Shown here one piece after another: positions 17,571 to 25,897 of a stretch of 64,000 bases of DNA. Position 1 is the stretch's first letter; the number at the start of each line of letters is the position of its first letter. The stretch comes from Streptomyces olivochromogenes (GTDB lineage: Bacteria; Actinomycetota; Actinomycetes; Streptomycetales; Streptomycetaceae). The notes under the pieces were generated by a model. It ran no database searches, was not told the origin of the DNA, and saw only the letters and a list, made by a program, of their open reading frames with translations. The translations under genes were made by a program, and so were the position numbers. The stretch covers positions 62,001 to 126,000 of the forward strand of contig NZ_KQ948452.1 of the NCBI RefSeq assembly GCF_001514115.1, in the 5' to 3' direction.

Positions 17571-19664
17571 GTGCCCGACAAGACGACCGAGCCGACGCAT
17601 CCGACCGGCCCCGGCCCCGGCAATCTGCCGCCCGAGACGCACAGCTTCGTCGGACGGCGGGAGGAACTCCGCTGGCTGGAGACGGAGTTGGACCCCACGG
17701 TGGGCATACACCGGCTCCTGAGCGTCGTCGGAGTCGGCGGAGTCGGCAAGACGCGGCTCGCCCTGCGCGCCCTGGGCCGGGTCCAGGAGGCGTACCCCGA
17801 CGGCGTCTGGCTGGTGGAACTCTCCCCCCTGCACACCGCGGGCCTGGTCGGCCTCGCCGTCGTGGAGGCGCTGCGGCTCACCGACCAGTCCACCGGCCCC
17901 GTCACCGAGGTGGTGGCCGAATGGGCCGACGGCAAACGGCTGTTGCTCGTGCTCGACTCCTGCGAACACGTCCTCGCGGACTGCGCCGCGCTCGTCGAGA
18001 CCCTGCTGCCCGCCCTCCCCGGCCTGCGGGTCCTCGTCACCAGCCGCGAACCGCTCGGACTGCCCGGCGAACTCGTACTGCCCCTGGACCCGCTGCCGGT
18101 CACCGACGACGCGGTCACCCTGTTCGCCGACCGCGCCGCCCTCACCGGGTTCACCCTCGACGACACCGACCGCCCCACCGTGGAGGCCGTCTGCCGCCGC
18201 CTCGACGGCATCCCGCTCGCCCTCGAACTCGCCGCCGCCCGCCTGTCCGAACTGTCCCTGGCGCAGCTCCACGGCCGGCTCGGCGAACGCCTGCCGTCCC
18301 GGCTCGACCTGCTCAGCGCCCCGCGCGACGGCGCCGGACCGCCACGCCACCAGACACTGCGCACGGCGATCGGCTGGAGCCACGAACTGTGCGCACCGCT
18401 GGAGCGGCTGCTGTGGGCCCGGCTCTCGGTGTTCGCGGGCGGCTTCTGCGTGGGCGCCGCCGAGGAGGTCTGCGCGGGCGGCCCGCTGCCCGCCGGACGG
18501 ATCGCCGCACTGCTCGCCCGGCTCGTCGAGCAGTCCATCGTGCAGCGCCACCGCACCGACCCGGCCCGCTTCCGACTCCTCGACACCGTCCGGGAGTTCG
18601 GCGCCGACTGGCTACGCGCCCTCGGCGAGGAACACGCCGTACGGCTGCGCCACCGCGACCACTTCCGGCGGCTGGTCCGCCAGGGATGGACCGAGTGGAA
18701 CACCGGACGGCAGGTCGCCTGGTGCGAACTCACCCTCACCGAGCACGCCAACCTCCGTGCCGCGATGGACTGCGCGCTCGCCGAACCGGACAGCCGTTTC
18801 GTCCTGGAGATGGCGACCGACGTCGGTTTCCTGTGGCGGCACTGCGGCTATCTGCGCGACGCCCAGCACTGCCTGGATCTCGCGCTCGCCGCCCACCCGG
18901 GGCCCGGCCCCGACCGGACCCGCGCGCTGTGGGTACGCGGCGCGGTGGCGCTGCTCCAGGGCGATCTGGAGGCCGCGGCCAACTGGGCGGAGCGCTGCAC
19001 GGACGCGGCGGACGCGCGGGCCGATCCGGCGACCGTGGTGGCCGCCGCGTGCCTCACGGGCAGCCAGTTGGCCCTGAGCGGGCGGCTGGCCGAGGCGATC
19101 GACGTGCTGTCCGCCATGCCTCGACTGCCCATCAGGGAGGACGGGTTCGGGGGCGCCCAGCTCCACGTCCGGGTGGTGCTCTCCTTCGCGTACCTGCTGA
19201 GGGGCGAGTACGGCCGGTCGCGCGCGGTGGCGGAAGAGGCGCGCGAGGCCAGCGCGGCGTGTGGGGAGTCGTGGGCGGCCGCCTTCGCCTACGTGATCGT
19301 GGCGCAGACGGACCTGGCCCGCGGTGACGTCCACGCGGCCGTCGGCAACGCCCGCACCGCGCTGGCCGGGCACGGCCTACTGCGCAACACCGTCGGCGCG
19401 GCCATGGCGCTGGACGTCCTGGCCGCCGCGGTCGTCGCGGCCGGCGACGGCCTGCGCGCCGCCCGCCTCCTCGGCATCGGCCAACGCGTCTGGGAACTCA
19501 CCGGCCGGGCCCAGATGGACTCGCCCGACCTCCTCGCCACCCGCCGCTCCCACGAACTGCGCATCCGCGCGCAGGTCGGCAGCGCCGCGTACGAGAAGGC
19601 GTACGAGGAGGGGCGGGGGATGGCGTACGAGGAGGGGCTCGACTACGCGGCGGCGGGCGAGTGA
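17571..19664 (+). CDS. NB-ARC/AAA-type ATPase with TPR-like C-terminus (AfsR/LuxR-like, no DNA-binding domain)
   Basis: The GTG at 17571 gives 697 aa; the ribosome binding site is weak, so the start is tentative. Walker A is GVGGVGKT (54-61), Walker B LLLVLDSCEHVLADC, then VLVTSREPLGLPGE and LDGIPLALELAAARL. These are the STAND/NB-ARC features of AfsR-like regulators. Residues about 400-680 form helical TPR-like repeats. Neither an N-terminal SARP nor a C-terminal LuxR helix-turn-helix is present, so it may act through a partner. The 3' end contains a repeated AYEEG sequence. It overlaps the convergent SnoaL gene by 22 bp. Confidence 0.82.
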   Translation: MPDKTTEPTHPTGPGPGNLPPETHSFVGRREELRWLETELDPTVGIHRLLSVVGVGGVGKTRLALRALGRVQEAYPDGVWLVELSPLHTAGLVGLAVVEALRLTDQSTGPVTEVVAEWADGKRLLLVLDSCEHVLADCAALVETLLPALPGLRVLVTSREPLGLPGELVLPLDPLPVTDDAVTLFADRAALTGFTLDDTDRPTVEAVCRRLDGIPLALELAAARLSELSLAQLHGRLGERLPSRLDLLSAPRDGAGPPRHQTLRTAIGWSHELCAPLERLLWARLSVFAGGFCVGAAEEVCAGGPLPAGRIAALLARLVEQSIVQRHRTDPARFRLLDTVREFGADWLRALGEEHAVRLRHRDHFRRLVRQGWTEWNTGRQVAWCELTLTEHANLRAAMDCALAEPDSRFVLEMATDVGFLWRHCGYLRDAQHCLDLALAAHPGPGPDRTRALWVRGAVALLQGDLEAAANWAERCTDAADARADPATVVAAACLTGSQLALSGRLAEAIDVLSAMPRLPIREDGFGGAQLHVRVVLSFAYLLRGEYGRSRAVAEEAREASAACGESWAAAFAYVIVAQTDLARGDVHAAVGNARTALAGHGLLRNTVGAAMALDVLAAAVVAAGDGLRAARLLGIGQRVWELTGRAQMDSPDLLATRRSHELRIRAQVGSAAYEKAYEEGRGMAYEEGLDYAAAGE

Positions 19665-20113
19665 CGGGGGGTGGGGCCACCGAAGGGCAGGAACAGGGTG
19701 CGGGTGGCGAGGAGCCACGTGTCGTCGACCTTGCGGAACATGTCCTCGTAGTGCCCGATCTGCACCGGAGGTCCGGCCGGGACCATGCCGCCGGTGTGGC
19801 CGTCGACGCGGTAGGTCGTGAAGTACGAGGTGGCCCGCGCTTCGGTCGGTGAGACCACGGTGACCAGGACGTTCGTCATCATGCGGCGCGAGAGCCGGTC
19901 CGCGGGGCGCGCGCCGAAGTACGCGCGCAGGGCCCCACGCCCCTCGACGAGCCGATCGCCCTCCGGCCACCGCCAGACGCCGTCCTCGGTGAACAGCTCG
20001 GCAACGGAGGCGGGTTCACCGAGGTCGAGGCGGTGGACGAAGCCGAGGACGAGACGCTCGCAGGCGCGCTCGGCGAGAAGTCGGTCGAGGGCGGGCTGTT
20101 CGAGAGGGTCCAT
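19643..20113 (-). CDS. SnoaL/NTF2-like protein
   Basis: This 156-aa protein has the SnoaL-like (NTF2-fold) layout: ERLVLGFVHRLDLGEPASVA, ELFTEDGVWRWPEG, GALRAYFGARPADRLSRRMM, and YEDMFRKVDDTWLLATRTL near the end. NTF2-fold enzymes include ketosteroid isomerase and steroid-side-chain lyase partners, but also polyketide cyclases and dehydratases. No catalytic residue set is clear. A perfect KstR-core palindrome lies at 20188-20201, 75 bases upstream of the start, inside the 3' end of the next gene. The gene may therefore belong to the steroid regulon; this is inference. Confidence 0.75.
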   Translation of the reverse strand: MDPLEQPALDRLLAERACERLVLGFVHRLDLGEPASVAELFTEDGVWRWPEGDRLVEGRGALRAYFGARPADRLSRRMMTNVLVTVVSPTEARATSYFTTYRVDGHTGGMVPAGPPVQIGHYEDMFRKVDDTWLLATRTLFLPFGGPTPRHSPAAA

Positions 20114-20187
20114 GAGCTGTTGCTATCAGCTCCGGGCCGACCGTCTCCAACGCATTACGGCGCCCCGCGAACCCACTGCAGCGCCCC

Positions 20188-20201
20188 TCGAACGCGTTAC
20201 A
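20188..20201. promoter_or_regulatory. KstR-core palindrome upstream of the SnoaL gene
   Basis: TCGAACGCGTTACA matches TnnAACnnGTTnnA exactly. It overlaps the last bases of the MBL-fold gene and lies 75 bp before the SnoaL-like start. It lacks the flanking CTAG seen in the other sites, so confidence is lower. Confidence 0.4.
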
Positions 20202-21234
20202 ACGCCACGTACGTCACCGGATCGCTCCCCGTCACCGCCTCCGCCCGGCCCAGTTTCACCAGGCGGCGCACATGGGCCTCGGCCTCCGACACCGCGATGT
20301 TGCGGGAGGTGAAGGGGATCTGGTCCCACGGGCGGTTCCACTCCATGCGCTCGGCGAGCTGCCAGGAGGTGAGCGGGGTCGACAGGAGGGCGAGCAGGCC
20401 GGTGAGCCGGTCCTCGTGGTGTGCGAGCAACTCCCGTACGCGGCCGGGCGCGTCGGTGAAGGCGTGCTGGTGGGCCGGGAGCACCTCGGCCGGGTTCAGC
20501 CGGCCGACGCGCTCCAGGGCGTCCAGATAGTCGCCGAGCGGATCGGCGACCGTGGCGTCGTCGGGATCCTCGTACAGGCCGATGTGCGGGGTGATCCTCG
20601 GGAGCAGGTGGTCGCCGGAGAAGAGGCGGCCGTTGCCGGGGAGGGCGGCCGGGTGGGTCTCCTCCAGGTGGAGGCAGACGTGGCCGGGCGTGTGACCCGG
20701 GGTCCAGATCGCGCGCAGGCGGCGGCCCGCCAGGTCGAGGAGCTCGCCGGGGACGATCTCACGGTCGGGGAGCGCGGGGGTGAAGGCGGGCAGGCCGGTG
20801 GAGAGCCGGGCCGTGCGGGCCGCGCGCAGCAGGGCCACGTGCTCCTCGGGGGCGCCGGAGGACGCCAGCTTGTCCGCCATGTAGGAGAACCAGCGGTCGG
20901 GCCGGTTCTCCCGGGTCCGCCGCACGATCGCGGTGTCCAGCGCGTGCATCGCGATCCACGCCCCGGACGCCTCCCGCACCTTGCCCGACAGACCGTGATG
21001 GTCGGGGTGGTGGTGGGTGATGACCACACCGTGCACCTCGGCGACGGAGACGCCGCAGGCGTTGAGCCCGGCGGCGAGGGCGTCCCAGGAGGCCGGGTCG
21101 TCCCAGCCGGTGTCGATCAGCACGGGGCCCAGGTCGGTGTCGACGAGATGGACCAGCGTCGTGCCGAGCGGGTTGTCCGGGATGGGGACCCTGATCGACC
21201 GTACGCCCCCGCCGTGATCGGTCACCTGCGTCAT
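20197..21234 (-). CDS. MBL-fold metallo-hydrolase
   Basis: The 345-aa protein shows the metallo-beta-lactamase motif THHHPDHHG (73-81) with further metal ligands in TPGHTPGHVCLH and FSGDHLLPRI, and a late histidine in LPAHQHAF. The C-terminal third has the winged helix typical of thioesterase- or hydroxyacyl-glutathione-hydrolase-like MBL proteins (VSEAEAHVRRLVKLGRAEAV). It is divergent from the aldehyde dehydrogenase gene and shares the promoter region holding two palindromes. A CoA-thioester or lactone hydrolase acting in the same catabolic pathway is plausible. The substrate is not known. Confidence 0.85.
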   Translation of the reverse strand: MTQVTDHGGGVRSIRVPIPDNPLGTTLVHLVDTDLGPVLIDTGWDDPASWDALAAGLNACGVSVAEVHGVVITHHHPDHHGLSGKVREASGAWIAMHALDTAIVRRTRENRPDRWFSYMADKLASSGAPEEHVALLRAARTARLSTGLPAFTPALPDREIVPGELLDLAGRRLRAIWTPGHTPGHVCLHLEETHPAALPGNGRLFSGDHLLPRITPHIGLYEDPDDATVADPLGDYLDALERVGRLNPAEVLPAHQHAFTDAPGRVRELLAHHEDRLTGLLALLSTPLTSWQLAERMEWNRPWDQIPFTSRNIAVSEAEAHVRRLVKLGRAEAVTGSDPVTYVAL

Positions 21235-21271
21235 GGGTCCCCACCAATCGCCGTGTTCTCGCCACTATAAC

Positions 21272-21285
21272 TAGAACCGATTCCA
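21272..21285. promoter_or_regulatory. KstR-like operator, one mismatch
   Basis: TAGAACCGATTCCA matches TnnAACnnGTTnnA except for A in place of the G. It sits 38 bp upstream of the MBL-fold gene and 116 bp upstream of the aldehyde dehydrogenase ATG, and has the CTAGAAC context found in other sites. Confidence 0.5.
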
Positions 21286-21364
21286 TTGGGTGCTCGAACC
21301 AACCGTTCTGTCATGGGTCCGGCCCGTGGACTCCGCCGACCGGAGCTGGTATCAGTTCTCATAT

Positions 21365-21379
21365 CTGATGAAGCGTCAG
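21365..21379. promoter_or_regulatory. Palindrome CTGAT-N5-GTCAG (site 2 of 5)
   Basis: CTGATGAAGCGTCAG lies 22 bp before the aldehyde dehydrogenase ATG at 21401, just ahead of the ribosome binding site. It fits the shared CTGAY-N5-RTCAG consensus. Confidence 0.55.
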
Positions 21380-21400
21380 AAACCAGGGAGGCGGTCGGTC

Positions 21401-22858
21401 ATGACCGAGCTCGTGGAGCACGGACAGTTGTTCATAGGCGGGGAGTTGACGGACCCCCTGGGCAAGGACGTCATCGAGGTGATCTCGCCGCACACCGAGG
21501 AGGTCATCGGCCGCGTCCCGCACGCGTCGACCGAGGACGTGGACCGGGCGGTCGCCGTCGCGCGCCGGGCCTTCGACGAAGGACCCTGGCCCCGGATGAG
21601 CCTCGACGAGCGGATCGAGGTCGTCACCCGGATCAAGGACGGGATCGCGGTACGGCACGAGGAGATCGCCCGGGTCATCTCCTCCGAGAACGGCTCCCCG
21701 TACTCCTGGAGCGTCCTCGCGCAGGCCCTCGGCGCGATGATGGTGTGGGACGCGGCCCTCACGGTCGCGCGGAACTTCACGTACGAGGAAGCACGCGACG
21801 GCGTCCTCGGGCGGATCCTCGTGCGGCGCGAGCCGGTGGGCGTGGTCGCGGCCGTGGTGCCGTGGAACGTGCCGCAGTTCGTGGCGGCCGCCAAGCTCGC
21901 GCCCGCGCTGCTGACCGGCTGCACGGTCGTACTGAAGCCGTCGCCCGAATCGCCCCTGGACGCCTATCTGCTGGGCGAGATCGCGAAGGAGGCCGGGCTG
22001 CCGGAGGGTGTCCTGTCGATCCTTCCCGCCGACCGCGAGGTCAGCGAGTACCTGGTCGGACACCCCGGCATCGACAAGGTCTCCTTCACCGGGTCGGTCG
22101 CGGCCGGCCGGCGCGTGATGGAGGTCGCCTCGCGCAACCTCACCCGCGTGACGCTGGAACTGGGCGGGAAGTCGGCGGCGGTGGTCCTGCCGGACGCGGA
22201 CCTCGCCACCGCCGTCCCCGGAATCGTCTCGGCGGCCTGGATGAACAACGGGCAGGCGTGCGTCGCGCAGACCCGGATCCTGCTGCCGCGCTCGCGCTAC
22301 GACGAGTTCGCGGACGCCTTCGCCGCGGCGGCGGGCGCGCTCGTCGTCGGGGACCCACTGGACCCGGCCACCCAGGTCGGCCCGCTGGTCGCCAGGCGCC
22401 AGCAGCAGCGCAACCTCGACTACATCCGCATCGGCCAGGAGGAAGGCGCCAAGATCCTCACCGGCGGTGGCCGTCCGCACGGCCTCGACCGGGGCTGGTA
22501 CGTCGAGCCGACCCTCTTCGGAGACGTCGACAACTCCATGCGGATCGCCCGGGAGGAGATCTTCGGGCCGGTGATCTGTCTCCTCCCGTACGGCGACGAG
22601 GACGAGGCCGTGAAGATCGCCAACGACTCCGACTACGGGCTGAGCGGCAGCGTCTGGACGGCGGACGTCGCACACGGCATCGACGTCGCGCGGCAGGTCC
22701 GTACCGGCACGTACTCCGTGAACACCTTCAGCCTCGACATGCTCGGCCCCTTCGGCGGCTACAAGAACTCGGGGCTGGGGCGGGAGTTCGGGCCCGAGGG
22801 GTACGGCGAGTTCCTTGAGCACAAGATGATCCACCTGCCGGCCGGCTGGGAGGCCTGA
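21401..22858 (+). CDS. Aldehyde dehydrogenase
   Basis: I use the ATG at 21401 (MTELVEHGQLFIGGE) because GGGAGG lies about 10 bp before it; a longer frame to 21290 would overlap both operators. The 485-aa NAD(P)-dependent enzyme has VVPWNVPQ, SFTGSVAAGRRV, LELGGKS with general base Glu254 and NNGQACVA with catalytic Cys287. The ferredoxin gene follows after 2 bp, so the two are co-transcribed. In a steroid context it would oxidise the C26 aldehyde produced by CYP125-type P450s, or propionaldehyde-like products. The pathway role is inferred from the operators and neighbours. Confidence 0.88.
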   Translation: MTELVEHGQLFIGGELTDPLGKDVIEVISPHTEEVIGRVPHASTEDVDRAVAVARRAFDEGPWPRMSLDERIEVVTRIKDGIAVRHEEIARVISSENGSPYSWSVLAQALGAMMVWDAALTVARNFTYEEARDGVLGRILVRREPVGVVAAVVPWNVPQFVAAAKLAPALLTGCTVVLKPSPESPLDAYLLGEIAKEAGLPEGVLSILPADREVSEYLVGHPGIDKVSFTGSVAAGRRVMEVASRNLTRVTLELGGKSAAVVLPDADLATAVPGIVSAAWMNNGQACVAQTRILLPRSRYDEFADAFAAAAGALVVGDPLDPATQVGPLVARRQQQRNLDYIRIGQEEGAKILTGGGRPHGLDRGWYVEPTLFGDVDNSMRIAREEIFGPVICLLPYGDEDEAVKIANDSDYGLSGSVWTADVAHGIDVARQVRTGTYSVNTFSLDMLGPFGGYKNSGLGREFGPEGYGEFLEHKMIHLPAGWEA

Positions 22859-22860
22859 GG

Positions 22861-23094
22861 ATGGGCGACCGCTGGGGGGTCGAGGTCGACCGCTCCGTCT
22901 GCATCGGCTCCGCCCAGTGCGTCCACCGCGCCCCGGAGGCCTTCCGGCTCGACACCGCCATGCAGTCGCATCCGGCCGAGCCGGAGACCGACGCGAACGA
23001 GAGGATCCTGGAGGCGGCGGAGAGCTGTCCGGTGGAGGCCATCATGATCACGCTGCTGGGCAGCGGGGAGCCGGTGTTTCCACCGGAGGACTGA
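22861..23094 (+). CDS. [3Fe-4S] ferredoxin of P450 systems
   Basis: This 77-aa ferredoxin has Cys14-x5-Cys20 (VCIGSAQC) and Cys56-Pro (ESCPVEA). With only three ligands in a C-x5-C...CP pattern, it is the single-cluster [3Fe-4S] type that donates electrons to actinobacterial P450s. FdxD (Rv3503c) in the mycobacterial cholesterol region is a comparable protein. It starts 2 bp after the aldehyde dehydrogenase stop codon. No P450 is adjacent; the CYP125-like enzyme at 527-1762 is the obvious partner in this window. Confidence 0.9.
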   Translation: MGDRWGVEVDRSVCIGSAQCVHRAPEAFRLDTAMQSHPAEPETDANERILEAAESCPVEAIMITLLGSGEPVFPPED

Positions 23095-23229
23095 GGTCGG
23101 GCGCGATGTTGAAAAAAAGTCCCTCTTTGGGTGGTTTCATTCCGCTGTAGGCGTTCTATGCTGGTAGTGGCCTACGAGGCGAGTGAGGGAGTTCAACCGG
23201 AGTAGCCGACTTTGGCGAGAGGCAGCAAC

Positions 23230-23340
23230 TTCCGCCGGGGCCGACGTCGACGGTCGGGCTGAGAGGCCTGAAGGTAGTAGTCGGACCGGAAGGCGACCTC
23301 CATTACCTGATCCGGACCATGCCGGCGAAGGGAACCCGTC
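23230..23340 (+). promoter_or_regulatory. TPP riboswitch (THI element) without a downstream gene
   Basis: GGGCTGAGA (23256-23264) and ACCTGATCCGGACCATGCCG followed by GCGAAGGGA (23305-23333) are the two conserved halves of the thiamin pyrophosphate aptamer, in the right order with a variable P3 helix between them. The element reads to the right, but the next gene, the KstR-like regulator, is on the opposite strand from 23380. A promoter-like TATGCT sits at 23162. There is no thiamin gene nearby. Boundaries are approximate. Confidence 0.75.
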
Positions 23341-23379
23341 TCGTAGGTTTTCTCGCGCCTTCGTGCACCGGCACCATGC

Positions 23380-24042
23380 CTAAAGCTTCTCGGTCGGCTC
23401 GGTCGGCTCGGTCGGCTCCGTCAGGTCGATCAGGCGGCACACCGTCTCGATGTCGATCTTGACCTGGGCGATGGAGGCACGGCCGGAGAGCCAGGTGATC
23501 AGGGCCGAGTGCCAGGTGTGCTCGATGACCCGGACCGCGGAGAGCTGGGCGGGGCTCGGGTCGTCCAGCCCCATCGCGTCCAGGATGATCACCGTGGTCT
23601 GCCGGGACACCTGGTCGACCTCGGGGCTCACACTGCGGTCCGCGAAGGTCAGCGCGCGGACCATGGCGTCGGCGAGGTGCGGCTCGCGCTGCAGGGCGCG
23701 GAAGGCCCGCATCAGCGTCTCCGCCACCCGCTCCGCCGCCGTGTCCCCGGCCGGCGGCTTCTTGCGGAGGGTGCCGTGCATGTGCTCCAACTGGTCCTGC
23801 ATGGTGGCGACCAGCAGATGCACCTTCGAGGGGAAGTAGCGGTACAGCGTGCCGAGGGCGACCTGCGAGGACTCCGCGACCTCGCGCATCTGCACCGCGT
23901 CGAAGCCGCCCCGGCTGGCCAACTGCGCGCTCGCGTGCAGGATCCGGCGGCGGCGTGCTTCCTGCCGCTCGGTGAGTGGGGGAGAGGCCGGCTGCGCGGC
24001 GGGTCGCGCGGACTTGGCTTCCACCTTGACTTCCGCAGGCAT
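23380..24042 (-). CDS. kstR: TetR-family regulator, KstR-like
   Basis: This 220-aa TetR protein has a helix-turn-helix at about residues 27-75 (RRRRILHASAQLASRGGFDA, VQMREVAESSQVALGTLYRY, FPSKVHLLVATM). GGxxAVQMRxVAxxxxVAxGTLYRYFPSKVHLLV and FADRSVSPEVDQV match M. tuberculosis KstR, which represses cholesterol catabolism and is released by sterol-derived CoA thioesters. An exact KstR-core site lies 183 bp upstream, consistent with autoregulation, and further sites lie at other catabolic genes in the window. The C-terminus is LTEPTEPTEPTEKL, encoded by 9-bp repeats. Orthology is inferred from motifs, not from a tree. Confidence 0.82.
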   Translation of the reverse strand: MPAEVKVEAKSARPAAQPASPPLTERQEARRRRILHASAQLASRGGFDAVQMREVAESSQVALGTLYRYFPSKVHLLVATMQDQLEHMHGTLRKKPPAGDTAAERVAETLMRAFRALQREPHLADAMVRALTFADRSVSPEVDQVSRQTTVIILDAMGLDDPSPAQLSAVRVIEHTWHSALITWLSGRASIAQVKIDIETVCRLIDLTEPTEPTEPTEKL

Positions 24043-24224
24043 GGGTCCCGTTCCGTGGTTCAGCTGGAGGAGCGACGAGACAGCATGGCAGACACTTCCG
24101 TGGGTCAGAACACATCCGTCATGTCATCCGCTCCGACGCTTCCGTCGTGGCGCGGATCACCTGATCCACTGCTCACAGAGACGCTACCTGCCGGTAGATT
24201 CAGTGCTCCTCGAACGATCAAGTC

Positions 24225-24238
24225 TGAAACTTGTTCTA
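24225..24238. promoter_or_regulatory. KstR operator between kstR and the glycosyltransferase gene
   Basis: TGAAACTTGTTCTA matches TnnAACnnGTTnnA exactly and continues into GATTA. It lies in the 250-bp divergent region between the KstR-like regulator and the glycosyltransferase, 55 bp from the latter's GTG. Confidence 0.75.
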
Positions 24239-24292
24239 GATTAGCGTCCCGGCGTAATCTCGCGGGAAAGTGCAGGGAGAAGGGGGCCGTAA

Positions 24293-25897
24293 GTGACCGC
24301 TGAGGCCATGGAGGCGGGCCCCGGAGCGGGCGCGGCCACCAACGGTGACGGACCGTTGCGCATCGCGCTCCTCACGTACAAGGGGAACCCGTTCTGCGGC
24401 GGTCAGGGCGTGTACGTACGGCACCTCTCGCGCGAACTGGCCCGTCTCGGCCACCGGGTCGAGGTCATCGGATCCCAGCCGTACCCCGTGCTGGACGAGA
24501 ACCTCCCCGAGCTCAGCCGCAACCTCACCCTGACGGAACTGCCCAGCCTCGACCTGTACCGCCAGCCGGACCCCTTTCGCACCCCGGGGCGCGAGGAGTT
24601 CCGCGACTGGATCGACGCGGTCGAGGTCGGCACGATGTGGACCGGCGGCTTTCCCGAACCCCTGACCTTCTCCCTGCGCGCCCGCCGCCATCTGCGTGCC
24701 CGGCGCGGGGACTTCGACGTCGTGCACGACAACCAGACGCTCGGGTACGGGCTGCTGGGCGACGTCGGCGCGCCGCTGGTCACCACCATCCACCACCCCA
24801 TCACCGTCGACCGCCAGTTGGAGCTCGACGCCGCCGAGGGGCGCCGGCGCCGCGCGTCCGTACGCCGCTGGTACGCCTTCACGCGCATGCAGAAGCGGGT
24901 CGCGCGCCGTCTGCCGTCCGTGCTCACCGTCTCCGGCAGCTCGCAGCAGGAGATCGTCGACCACCTGGGCGTCGCCCGGGACCGGGTCCACGTCGTGCAC
25001 ATCGGCGCGGACACCGACCTCTTCTCGCCCGATCCGTCCGTGCCGCAGGTGCCGGGCCGGATCGTCACCACGTCCAGCGCGGACGTGCCCCTCAAGGGGC
25101 TCATCCACCTCGTCGAGGCGCTCGCCAAGGTGCGCACCGAGCACCCCGGCGCGCATCTCGTCGTCGTCGGTAAGCGTGCCGAGGACGGGCCGGTCGCCCA
25201 GGCCATTGAGCGGTACGGCCTCGAGCGCGCCGTCGAGTTCGTCAAGGGCATCTCGGACGCGGAGCTCGTCGACCTCGTACGGTCCGCCGAGGTCGCCTGC
25301 GTGCCCTCCCTGTACGAGGGGTTCTCCCTGCCCGCCGCCGAGGCGATGGCCACGGGGACGCCGCTGGTGGCCACCACCGGCGGGGCGATCCCGGAGGTCG
25401 CCGGACCCGACGGCGAGACCTGCCTCGCGGTTCCGCCCGGCGACTCGGGGGCGCTGGCCGCCGCGCTGAGCCGGGTGCTGGGCGACCCGGAACTCGGGGT
25501 ACGGCTCGGCGCCGCCGGACGCGCGCGGGTGCTGGACCGCTTCACCTGGGCCCGCGCCGCCGAGGGCACGGTGGCCCACTACCGCGAGGCGATGGCCCTC
25601 TCCGACGCTCGGCTGCGCTCCCGCGCGGGGACCCCCGTCGCGCCCCGCACGCCGGTCCGCTCCGCGCCCGCCAGGACCACGGCCGACCAGACGGACGCCC
25701 AGGCCGCCGCCGTGCCGAGTGCCGTCGCGCCGGACGCCCCCGCCCCGGCAGCCGTCGCCACGGTCGGTGCGGGCGCTGTTTCCACCCCCGGCGCCGTCTC
25801 CACCCCCGGCCCCGCAGGGACTCCCGGCCCCGTAGATTTCGGCCCGGCGACGGGCGTCACCCCCACCTCCGATCGTGAAAGCAGGGCCACGTGCTGA
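24293..25897 (+). CDS. Glycosyltransferase family 4 protein
   Basis: GTG at 24293 follows GGGAGAAGGGGG and gives 534 aa. The N-terminal Rossmann domain begins LRIALLTYKGNPFCGGQGVY with the glycine loop of GT4 enzymes; the donor-binding motif is PSLYEGFSLPAAEAMATGTP near residue 345. Residues after about 425 are an Ala/Pro/Thr-rich tail with STPGAVSTPGPAGTPGP repeats and no fold. Transfer of an activated sugar is the expected reaction; acceptor unknown. The gene overlaps the methyltransferase by 7 bp and starts the three-gene operon. The KstR site upstream could affect it or only kstR. Confidence 0.88.
   Translation: MTAEAMEAGPGAGAATNGDGPLRIALLTYKGNPFCGGQGVYVRHLSRELARLGHRVEVIGSQPYPVLDENLPELSRNLTLTELPSLDLYRQPDPFRTPGREEFRDWIDAVEVGTMWTGGFPEPLTFSLRARRHLRARRGDFDVVHDNQTLGYGLLGDVGAPLVTTIHHPITVDRQLELDAAEGRRRRASVRRWYAFTRMQKRVARRLPSVLTVSGSSQQEIVDHLGVARDRVHVVHIGADTDLFSPDPSVPQVPGRIVTTSSADVPLKGLIHLVEALAKVRTEHPGAHLVVVGKRAEDGPVAQAIERYGLERAVEFVKGISDAELVDLVRSAEVACVPSLYEGFSLPAAEAMATGTPLVATTGGAIPEVAGPDGETCLAVPPGDSGALAAALSRVLGDPELGVRLGAAGRARVLDRFTWARAAEGTVAHYREAMALSDARLRSRAGTPVAPRTPVRSAPARTTADQTDAQAAAVPSAVAPDAPAPAAVATVGAGAVSTPGAVSTPGPAGTPGPVDFGPATGVTPTSDRESRATC

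Noticed and set aside
23183..23383. A 66-aa protein on the plus strand
   Set aside because: The interval contains the conserved TPP riboswitch cores and the translation has no recognisable features.
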